NCBI RefSeq assembly: GCF_007744515.1
Contig: NZ_CP036268.1
Span: forward strand, 62,001 to 126,000
DNA from: Stratiformator vulcanicus
GTDB taxonomy: Bacteria > Planctomycetota > Planctomycetia > Planctomycetales > Planctomycetaceae
DNA length: 64,000 bases
Direction: 5' to 3'
Each line of letters begins with the position of its first letter. Within the stretch, counting starts at the first letter, position 1. The notes under the pieces were generated by a model, which was not told the DNA's origin, made no database searches, and saw nothing but the letters and a program-made list of their open reading frames with translations. Positions 37,060 to 43,303 of the stretch are shown here, in pieces. Both the position numbers and the translations under genes were made by a program.

Positions 37060-37655
37060 TCGAGTCGGCCCCGTGGGTCTGGTCAATCTATGGGGGTGAC
37101 GGCGGCGCTTCGCGTTGTAAGGAATTCGAAGCGCCGCCGGAGAGAAAAGGGAGAACGCAAAGGGCGCACCGGAGCAACATCAGACATGGAAATTATCTCG
37201 TAAACAATTTTACCCATTGCACTTAAGCCATTTAGGTGGGCGATGTTGCTCGCGGGAAACCTGTGTCGTTTCTGCAACGTGGTGTCGTCCACGTTGAATT
37301 TTCGAAACGTCGACCGCGGTTCGGGCAGCGGACTCCGACGCGGCCGGAGAATAGAGAAAGCAAGGCATCATGTTCGGGGGGGTGGCCGGGGACGGCGCTT
37401 TCGCCGCCCCCGGAACGCGCGCTCGCGAAGTCGCGTTGGATCGATGAAGGTGCGACCAAAGGCCGGATCACACGGGGCGTCGCAATGGCACGGTCCTCAG
37501 CCACCCTTTGAGCTTCCGGCTCGGTCAAGCGGACCGTCTTTCGGACTCCGACGCTCGTTGGAAAAGGAGCGGGCGGACCCTATCATGATGGGTCGCGGTA
37601 CATCGGCTGTTGTCGACGCGTACCCGAATCGCTTTCGACCGCCGGAGTTTGCCCC
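37060..37655. other. 596-base intergenic region containing a palindromic repeat
   Basis: Divergent spacer between the STAS-like gene and the ligase gene. It contains the repeat at 37380-37506. The remaining sequence has no coding frame that I can support; ORFs across the repeat translate its inverted arms. Confidence 0.45.
37380..37506. repeat. Palindromic repeat, GGGTGGCCGGGGACGG family, copy 2
   Basis: Begins GGGTGGCCGGGGACGGCGCT with the GGCGCTTTCGCCGCCCCCGG hairpin and ends GGTCCTCAGCCACCC. The left 33 bases match the copy at 22386; the interior differs, and the right end is degenerate. Confidence 0.75.
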
Positions 37656-38777
37656 GTGAAGCACGATATCGCCGTCGCAGAACTGCCCCCCGCCCCGTCA
37701 TCGCCTGAAGAAGCCAAAGCCGCGCTCGACAAACACACCGTCGAGATGGTGCAGTGGCACTTCAGCGAGGAAACCGGCTCCCCCTTCTGGCTGGAGAAGA
37801 AGTCGACCTACGATTTCGACCCGCTGACCGATGTGACGTGCTTCGAAGACCTCCGGCAGTTTCCGGAGTTCGAAGACGAGTGGCTCCGCGGGGGTCCCGT
37901 CCGCCGTTGGTTACCCAAGGGCCTCGAAGGCAAACCGCTGTACGTCTTCGAGACGGGCGGCACCACCGGCATCCCCAAGAGCCGGCTCGTGGCCGAGGAC
38001 CACTGGATCGACTACGAGATGTTCTCGCACACGCTCCCCGATGAGTTCTTCCCGGAAGGAGCCGACTGGCTGATGCTTGGGCCTTCCGGACCACGCCGGC
38101 TGCGACTGGCCGTCGAGCACCTTGCCCAATACCGCGGCGGCATTTCGTTCTGCGTTGACCTCGATCCGCGGTGGGTCGTGAAATTGCTTAAGGCGGGAAA
38201 AGTTGAGGAAGCGAAAGCGTATCAGACGCACGTCATCGATCAGGCCTACACCGTCCTGACGGCGGGCCACGACATCCAATGCATGTTCGCGACGCCGAAG
38301 TTGCTCGAAGCACTCGCGATGAAATTGTTCGACGAAGGCACGAGCATTGAAGAAATCGGCATTAAGGGCATCTTCGCCGGCGGCACCGAGTTCACGCCGC
38401 AGTGGTATAAGTTTTGTAAGGAAGAATTGCTCGGGCCGAACGTCTATATCACGCCGACCTACGGCAACACGCTGATGGGCCTCGCCTGCGGCAAGCCGTT
38501 CGATCCGGCCGAAAATTATAAGATCACGTACTATGCTCCACAGCCGCGAGCCGCCGTCGAGGTCGTCGACTTTGACGACTACAACAAACCGGTCGGCTAC
38601 GGCGAAACCGGCCGCGTGAAGCTCTACACTCTGACGAAAGAACTCTTCATCCCCGGCTTCATGGAACGGGACGAAGGCGAACGCGAAGAACCCTGCGACA
38701 AATACCCCTGGGACGGCGTCAGCGGCGTCAGGCCGTTTCACGTCTTTGCGAAGACGACGACCGTCGGGGTTTATTAA
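37656..38777 (+). CDS. Adenylate-forming ligase, LuxE/PaaK-like
   Basis: 373 aa from GTG 37656. The AMP-binding P-loop reads YVFETGGTTGIPKSRL near residue 95, followed by DWLMLGPSGPRRL near 135. GIKGIFAGGTEFTPQWYKF near 250 and ITPTYGNTLMGLACGKPF near 275 correspond to the adenylate-binding motifs of the phenylacetate-CoA ligase/LuxE branch of the ANL superfamily. VEVVDFDDYNKPVGYGETGR near 310 is the late core motif. The length matches acyl-protein synthetase (LuxE, about 370 aa) and is shorter than PaaK. A carboxylic acid (possibly fatty acid) substrate is inferred. The last codons are echoed by a fragment at 40561-40587. Confidence 0.8.
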   Translation: MKHDIAVAELPPAPSSPEEAKAALDKHTVEMVQWHFSEETGSPFWLEKKSTYDFDPLTDVTCFEDLRQFPEFEDEWLRGGPVRRWLPKGLEGKPLYVFETGGTTGIPKSRLVAEDHWIDYEMFSHTLPDEFFPEGADWLMLGPSGPRRLRLAVEHLAQYRGGISFCVDLDPRWVVKLLKAGKVEEAKAYQTHVIDQAYTVLTAGHDIQCMFATPKLLEALAMKLFDEGTSIEEIGIKGIFAGGTEFTPQWYKFCKEELLGPNVYITPTYGNTLMGLACGKPFDPAENYKITYYAPQPRAAVEVVDFDDYNKPVGYGETGRVKLYTLTKELFIPGFMERDEGEREEPCDKYPWDGVSGVRPFHVFAKTTTVGVY

Positions 38778-38826
38778 GAACGAGCGATTTCACCCGCCCC
38801 GTTTAGCCGCGACCGCCAGGGAGCGT
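38762..38826. repeat. Direct repeat, copy 1 (3' end of ligase gene plus GTTTAGCCGCGACC block)
   Basis: GTCGGGGTTTATTAA (end of the ligase gene) followed 24 bases later by GTTTAGCCGCGACCGCCAGGG-AGCG. The same two blocks in the same order recur at 40572-40640, flanking a 1.8-kb segment. Confidence 0.8.
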
Positions 38827-38899
38827 GCTCACTTTGCACTTAGCCCTCGGTGCTCTCTTAACCTCGGTTTTGAACGTCCCTCTGCTGATTCTCAAAAAC

Positions 38900-39523
38900 A
38901 TGAGTGATCTGAAACCGGTATTCGCCGCAGCCGGACCGATGCTGAAGGAGTTAGGCTTCCGAAAGTTTGGTCCCACGTACACGCGTGAGTACGCTGAGTC
39001 GATCCAAGTAGTCAACTTTCAGAAGAGTCACGGGGGCGAGAAGTTCTTCATCAACATTGGTGCGAGGCCAAAGTTCTTGAAGCTGCACGGTGGCGTGTTC
39101 CCCGACCCGAAAAAGCTGAAGGAATACGAGTGTTGCTTCCGCAGCCGTGTTGACGTTCGCGACGAACCAGGTGGGGCGGGATTTTCGTATACCGAAGACC
39201 CGGAATGGCTCGCTGATCTCGCCGATTCGCTCGCGAATGCGATCGAAGATGAACTGAATCTAGTATCAGAGTATCCGGGCCTCGTGACTCGGATTACGCT
39301 GAAAGAGTTTAAAGCACAGGACGAAACACCGATCTTGGGGGGCACGCGGGCGATCAATCTGCGATTGTTTGCCGATATAGCCTTCGAGTTAGGAATGTTG
39401 CGGAGAGCAAAGTCATTTGCTCGCGAGAGTTTGAAACGATGTCCTCCGAGAGCAAATTCACTGAAGTATGACCTTGAAAGCCTTCTCCAGTCGATCGACT
39501 CAAGACAGGCGGAGCGGGCGTGA
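38900..39523 (+). CDS. DUF4304-domain protein
   Basis: 207 aa from ATG 38900; the frame is open from 38825, but the earlier residues look non-coding. The N-terminal half matches the DUF4304 pattern (PVFAAAGPMLKELGFRKFGP, TYTREYAESIQVVNFQKSHG, KFFINIGARPKFLKL). The second half is helical (LFADIAFELGMLRRAKSFAR). DUF4304 proteins are small cytoplasmic proteins of unknown function, often found among accessory or toxin-immunity genes. Its stop lies four bases before a palindromic repeat, and it is convergent with the SRPBCC gene. Confidence 0.75.
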   Translation: MSDLKPVFAAAGPMLKELGFRKFGPTYTREYAESIQVVNFQKSHGGEKFFINIGARPKFLKLHGGVFPDPKKLKEYECCFRSRVDVRDEPGGAGFSYTEDPEWLADLADSLANAIEDELNLVSEYPGLVTRITLKEFKAQDETPILGGTRAINLRLFADIAFELGMLRRAKSFARESLKRCPPRANSLKYDLESLLQSIDSRQAERA

Positions 39524-39526
39524 AAC

Positions 39527-39727
39527 GCGGGTGGCCCGGAGGTCACACGTCCGGGTCGCACAGCGACAAGAGGTCTCAGGGGACGCTCCCAAAAAAGCGA
39601 CGCCGGCTGGTAATCCGGTAACGGTCGTCGCAGACCTCACTCGACGATCAGTTTCGCCGTTGAAACTCCACGCCGAACCTCTTGCGGCTCCGCCGCCCGG
39701 ACGTAGTAACGTCCGGGCCACCCGCGA
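39527..39727. repeat. Palindromic repeat, GTGGCCCGGA/ACGTCCGGGCCAC type, filling a convergent gene gap
   Basis: Begins GCGGGTGGCCCGGAGGTCAC and ends ACGTCCGGGCCACCCGC, with inner blocks GTCCGGGTCGCACAGCGAC and GCGGCTCCGCCGCCCGGACG like those of the 19760 and 51232 copies. It occupies the 204-base gap between the DUF4304 and SRPBCC stop codons almost exactly. Confidence 0.85.
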
Positions 39728-40213
39728 TCAGCCAACTAAGAGCTCATCAATGCGACAGTACCCCATTTCCATTGCTGCTCCCATTCCAGTCGCCAAGGCC
39801 TCGTCGCGTGCCTTTGTTGACGCATACTCGATCACCGTGGTGACCGTCGTTCTCCGGTCCATCTCCTGAAATGTGATGGTGACGACCGTTTCTTGGTTTG
39901 TGTCGTCGTCCGAATCGCCTATCAGGTGCTTTTCGTCTTGAACTATCTTTCTATGCGTTTCGATTTGACGAAAGTCGCCGGCAATTGAAATCTCCAAACC
40001 GTCTGCTTCATTTCGAAATACGTTCTCGTACTTCCCGCCCACTCGAAAGTCCATCTCACAGATGGGCATCGACCAACCCGGCGGTCCAAGCATCCATTGA
40101 CGAACCAGGTCAGCGTCGGTGAAAGGTTTCCAAACCGAGTCAACTGGCGCGTCGAAGCCTCTAACAACCTCAACCTGTGTGTCAGAAGGGGAGTTTACAA
40201 CGGCTGGTTTCAT
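39728..40213 (-). CDS. SRPBCC/AHSA1-family protein
   Basis: 161 aa from ATG 40213; an upstream ATG at 40264 would add 17 residues. The N-terminal pattern VEVVRGFDAPVDSVWKPFTD then LVRQWMLGPPGWSMPICEMD and FRVGGKYENVF is the classic Aha1/START-like cavity fold. VTITFQEMDRRTTVTTVIEY and the C-terminal helix complete it. Such proteins bind small hydrophobic ligands and are common as mobile, single-gene modules. It lies in the accessory region, with an attC-like repeat about 100 bases upstream (40311-40365). Confidence 0.88.
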   Translation of the reverse strand: MKPAVVNSPSDTQVEVVRGFDAPVDSVWKPFTDADLVRQWMLGPPGWSMPICEMDFRVGGKYENVFRNEADGLEISIAGDFRQIETHRKIVQDEKHLIGDSDDDTNQETVVTITFQEMDRRTTVTTVIEYASTKARDEALATGMGAAMEMGYCRIDELLVG

Positions 40214-40310
40214 GCTCTTGTTCTCTCTTGTTTTGGTGGCTACGCGGGTATCGACAACTTTCATAGAGATTCGCTGGCGACCAACAGTGGCAAAAGGCTG
40301 TTTTAGTCAC

Positions 40311-40365
40311 ATAACTAGTGTTTATTAAGAATGATTCCAAATAACGTGCGCGCGTTATTCGGAAT
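40311..40365 (-). other. attC-like spacer repeat, copy 1
   Basis: Contains ATAACTAGTGTTTATTAAG then an imperfect palindrome of AATAACGTGCGCGCGTTATT type (40334-40365). Four other copies lie at 42449, 46957 (partial), 47766 and 49649, each full copy just upstream of a minus-strand start codon. Read on the minus strand, similarity among copies ends abruptly at AACACTAGTTAT, after which the genes differ, as expected at a cassette recombination point. Confidence 0.6.
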
Positions 40366-40405
40366 GAAAAGTCAAAGTCAGCCGGGCTGCGGACACCGCG
40401 ACCAC

Positions 40406-40557
40406 GGGTGGCCCGGCCGATTCTTGGCCGGGTGCCGAAAGGCACGAGATGTCGTTCGAGGACCTCCCGGTGTATTAGAGACGGATCAGTCAGCGGAACG
40501 GTTTCGAACAACATCCTGTCGCTTCGCGCCCTGGCCGTTCTCACGGCCGGACCACCC
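40406..40557. repeat. 152-bp palindromic repeat, GGGTGGCCCGGCC family, copy A
   Basis: Ends GGGTGGCCCGGCC and GGCCGGACCACCC are inverted. Inside, GTGCCGAAAGGCAC forms a hairpin, and GATGTCGTTCGAGGACC pairs with GGTTTCGAACAACATC. Copies at 42545-42696 and 47015-47166 are exactly the same length (152 bp), and a partial copy ends at 48125. Confidence 0.9.
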
Positions 40558-40571
40558 GCGAAAACAACAAC

Positions 40572-40640
40572 GGTCGGGGTTTATTAACGGCGAGCCGCGA
40601 GGCATTCGACCCGCCGTTTAGCCGCGACCGCCAGGGAGCG
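40572..40640. repeat. Direct repeat, copy 2, with ligase 3'-end remnant
   Basis: Second occurrence of GTCGGGGTTTATTAA and GTTTAGCCGCGACCGCCAGG-GAGCG. Together with the preceding bases from 40561, it reads in frame K-T-T-T-V-G-V-Y-stop, the exact C-terminus of the ligase at 37656, but with different synonymous codons. It is therefore the relic of a diverged homologue rather than a recent copy. Confidence 0.75.
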
Positions 40641-40701
40641 CGGAACACAATCTAAGGGAATATTGGCGAAATCAGCAATTGATCGTTGTATGTTAATGGC
40701 T

Positions 40702-40781
40702 GCCGTAACCGGGCACGAACGGAAGACTTTGATTTCAGCTGCCAAGTGAATTAATGCTCCGGTTCACGGCTTTGTTAGCCC
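40702..40781 (-). other. Integron attC-type recombination site (one half degenerate)
   Basis: Minus-strand order: R'' GGGCTAAC, whose TAA is the stop codon of the SUKH gene (40775-40777); then L'' GCCGTGAACCGG; a 46-base loop; and L' CCGGTTACGGC. L'' and L' are complementary except for one extra G in L'', the extrahelical-base signature of attC sites. The expected R' GTTAGCC-like core after L' is not recognisable (AGCCATTAAC instead), so this site may be inactive. Confidence 0.6.
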
Positions 40782-41398
40782 GCTCGCGATGGAACAAAGG
40801 AGAGGGTACGTTGGTCGAATTGCAGTTCTGAATAAAACGAGACGCGATCAAGTAAGCAAGTTGCGAGAAAGTCAGTCGTGGATTTGGAGTGGACGAGCAA
40901 GTTGTCAGCGACGCCATTGATCGCAACCTTCCAGCGATCTGGATCGTTCTGATCGGCAATCCAATAAAATGTCGTTTCTTGATGGTCGTGACCCCACGGG
41001 ATTATTCCGGGGATGCCGTGAAAACCTGTAAATGCCTCGCTGCCGAGTCGGAAATCGCGGTCGTAGAGGACAGCGAACAACTCCTCAGCAGTGAGGTCAC
41101 TCGCGACACTCAAGTCAGCAATGGCAAATGATAAACGGCCGTCATCGAATGTTCCGGCTCCAAATGTTGCGAGGAAGGTGGAATAATCCGAAGGTAGCTG
41201 GACGCTCTTTGAGTGAGATGGATGAAGTGAGAGAGTTTTTGATGATCGCTTGATCATGCGGTCGAACCGATTCGCGAGTCTTGCCATCGAAGTGGGCATC
41301 GGTTGACGACCGGATGAACTGCATCCCATGCCGCCACACATCAGGGCAATCGCGGCTAGCATACCGCGTCGAGTTAGTTGCCAGTCGGCTCGTGTCAC
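40775..41398 (-). CDS. Exported SUKH (SMI1/KNR4)-like lipoprotein in a cassette
   Basis: 207 aa, GTG start. The leader TRRGMLAAIALMCGGMGC (residues 10-27) ends in Cys before SSSG, a non-canonical lipobox. The remainder resembles a SUKH domain: SVQLPSDYSTFLATFGAGTF, IPGIIPWGHDHQETTFYWIA, KVAINGVADNLLVHSKSTTD and FLATCLL. SUKH proteins commonly neutralise toxins or bind other proteins. The gene is bounded upstream by an attC R' core (GTTAGCCCGC, 41411-41420) and its stop codon lies inside the next attC R'' core, the exact anatomy of an integron gene cassette. Confidence 0.75.
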   Translation of the reverse strand: MTRADWQLTRRGMLAAIALMCGGMGCSSSGRQPMPTSMARLANRFDRMIKRSSKTLSLHPSHSKSVQLPSDYSTFLATFGAGTFDDGRLSFAIADLSVASDLTAEELFAVLYDRDFRLGSEAFTGFHGIPGIIPWGHDHQETTFYWIADQNDPDRWKVAINGVADNLLVHSKSTTDFLATCLLDRVSFYSELQFDQRTLSFVPSRAG

Positions 41399-41413
41399 AG
41401 GGTTCTCAATGCG

Positions 41414-41504
41414 GGCTAACGTCTAAAATCACCCGGTCGCGACGAGAGATTTTCCAATATCAAAACGCCCGACTTCGCGACTCGGGTGCATTTTTTTATT
41501 ATCC
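41414..41504 (-). other. Integron attC-type recombination site (complete)
   Basis: Minus-strand order: R'' GGATAAT (its TAA is the stop codon of the 41499 gene), a 9-base spacer, L'' CACCCGAGTCGCGA (14 nt), a 32-base loop, L' TCGCGACCGGGTG (13 nt), a 9-base spacer and R' GTTAGCC. L'' and L' pair perfectly except for one extra A in L''. The spacers are equal in length, and R''/R' are imperfectly complementary. These are the structural hallmarks of an attC site; the 91-bp size is normal. Confidence 0.72.
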
Positions 41505-42413
41505 GCCTTTATCAGGCCAGTGGTGCGCATGCTCATCGCGGAAAGGAAGCTGCACAAGCCAGTCTTGCAACGCTGGTGAAAGTGATTTCACGTCGTAGTG
41601 CGGGCATTTGCCCTCATTGCTACGAACCCAGTGATACAGCCCATTGTCCCATGGCAAACTGCGGTCCGGGTTGAACTCAGATATCAATGCAACATCGTAC
41701 CATCGGCATAATTCGTAGAGTCCGTGTGGTTCGAGACAGATGTACTTGAATAGATCATAGAGCTGTGAAATCTTACGGCTCGTTTCGATGAAGGAATCGA
41801 GACCGCGGGCAACTTGGACAGGGTCTGAATCCAATAGCCCCTGAAGCGTTGCATACATACAAGTGATGTACATCTTCGGTTTCTTCCATGCCTCGTATTC
41901 AGCGATAGCGTCCGCTAGACGGGTGCGGTCACGACTGATGACTGCAGTAATGCCCGCATGCAAGAGCTTTTCCGCCCATGGGCCAGTTCTGGCCTTGGCG
42001 GGTGTCACCGCCGTGTACCGTTCAAAAAGAGCGATGTCTCCAGATGCCAATGTTCTTAACATGTCATTTGCGTGGCACAAAAAATCATTTTCCTCGTCGC
42101 GAGTCCCCCACCAGTAACGGAGTCGGCCGAACGTACTCGCTGACCGGGCGAGTTCTTCCGGTCGGTCCTCTAAGATACGTTTGGCGTAACCCCGTTCCAA
42201 CAACGGGTAACCACCCATGAGATGCTGTGTCGCATGCGCAATGTATTGCTCTTCGGTCCAGTCAACGCCTCGTATTCGGTTCTCTCCGAGCAGTTTCGGA
42301 AAGTGCTTCTCCTGTTTCGCAGAAATATAGTCATGAAGAGACTGCCCTGCGCCATAACTCTCCACGAGCACTTCAATGTGGCGTTGATATTTCTTGGGAA
42401 GGGTGTCAATCAT
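41499..42413 (-). CDS. Uncharacterised 304-aa protein in a cassette
   Basis: No family is recognised with confidence. The sequence is helical and soluble: [80 protein letters not shown] and [20 protein letters not shown]. The repeated helical hairpins with small-residue spacing recall TPR-like immunity proteins such as Imm49, but that is a weak resemblance. The TAA stop is embedded in the attC R'' core at 41498-41504. An attC-like repeat lies 36 bases upstream of the start. Codon use is less GC-biased than in flanking chromosomal genes. Confidence 0.75.
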   Translation of the reverse strand: MIDTLPKKYQRHIEVLVESYGAGQSLHDYISAKQEKHFPKLLGENRIRGVDWTEEQYIAHATQHLMGGYPLLERGYAKRILEDRPEELARSASTFGRLRYWWGTRDEENDFLCHANDMLRTLASGDIALFERYTAVTPAKARTGPWAEKLLHAGITAVISRDRTRLADAIAEYEAWKKPKMYITCMYATLQGLLDSDPVQVARGLDSFIETSRKISQLYDLFKYICLEPHGLYELCRWYDVALISEFNPDRSLPWDNGLYHWVRSNEGKCPHYDVKSLSPALQDWLVQLPFRDEHAHHWPDKGG

Positions 42414-42448
42414 GATGCGATGTATCTTGAGCGAGCACTTTTGTGCGG

Positions 42449-42502
42449 ATAACTAGTGTTTTTCAGGAATAATTCCGGATGACTGCGCACGTTATTCGGA
42501 AT
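42449..42502 (-). other. attC-like spacer repeat, copy 2
   Basis: ATAACTAGTGTTTTTCAGG then a palindrome degraded on its left arm (ATTCCGGATGACTGCGCACG), with the right arm intact (GTTATTCGGAAT). It is followed on the plus strand by GAAAATGGTTAAAGTCAGCC, shared with the other copies, and then by palindromic repeat copy B. Confidence 0.6.
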
Positions 42503-43064
42503 GAAAATGGTTAAAGTCAGCCGGGCTGCGGACACCGCGACCACGGGTGGCCCGGCCGATTCTCGGCCGGGTGCTGACAGGCACGAGCTGTCGTTCGAGA
42601 ACCTCCCGGTGTATTCGAGACGGATCAGTCAGCGGAACGGTTTCGAACAACATCCTGTCGCTTCGCGACCCGGCCGCTCTGACGGCCGGGCCACCCGCCA
42701 GCAGACTGAGATACGCGGCCGGGTGGGTGTAGTAGATCTTTTTCTTCCGCAAGCCCTCGGGCGGAACCGACTCACCCGTCACAATGCAAACCGGCGGTAG
42801 TTCCACCTCGCTTTTTGCTACAACGGCCTTCCCGTCGATCCGCCAGTCGAAATGAATTTCACGATCGATCTCGTGCTCGGCGATCGGCACACCGCAAACG
42901 GGGCAACGCCTTTCCCCGTCCGCTTCCGTTTCGCAGCATCGCAGGTGCAGCGGCTCCCCGCACGACGGGCACGCCATTCGCGGTTCGTAGCCTTGGATGC
43001 GGTGCTGACAGACCGCACACGTTTTTCCCACGGTCGACGGGAGCGGAGTCGGAACGGCACTCAT
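42492..43064 (-). pseudogene. Zinc-ribbon/RING-like protein gene truncated by a palindromic repeat
   Basis: From ATG 43064 the first about 122 residues look genuine. A treble-clef double zinc module shows CAVCQHRIQGYEPRMACPSC, HLRCC and RRCPVCG. A segment ending IYYTHPAAYLSLLAGG follows that looks like the start of a membrane helix. At 42696 the reading frame enters the 152-bp palindromic repeat, and the remaining 67 residues simply translate that repeat; the same peptide is encoded by the copies at 40406 and 47015. The original C-terminal, probably membrane, part is lost. It might still yield a soluble zinc protein. Confidence 0.7.
42545..42696. repeat. 152-bp palindromic repeat, GGGTGGCCCGGCC family, copy B
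   Basis: Ends GGGTGGCCCGGCC and GGCCGGGCCACCC are perfectly inverted. The inner pair TCGTTCGAGAACC and GGTTTCGAACAAC forms the upper stem. The hairpin GTGCTGACAGGCAC replaces GTGCCGAAAGGCAC of copy A. Its right end is the breakpoint of the zinc-ribbon gene. Confidence 0.9.
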
Positions 43065-43303
43065 GATCGATGGAAATCTGTCTGGAAGGGTTCGAACGGA
43101 TGCGGGTTCTGTGGCCGAATTCATCGGCCACGCCGATCGAATCGATTGATCGCTCCAACGTCAGTCGTTCGCCGATCCGACGCAGACGGATTCACGAGTT
43201 CTTAACCTTCCCGTGGTAGGCTTGTCGAGTCGGCACGGTACGGACGCACTCACTTCCGCGTGCCGACGCAAACGCCCACCAAACTTTCATTCCCCCGCCC
43301 GCA

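Noticed and set aside
40182-40544. Minus-strand frame encoding RMLFETVPLTDPSxIHREVL-type peptide, also seen at 42492, 46962 and 47984
   Set aside because: The shared peptide is the translation of the 152-bp palindromic repeat, not a protein family. Copies differ at repeat-wide substitution sites rather than only at third codon positions.
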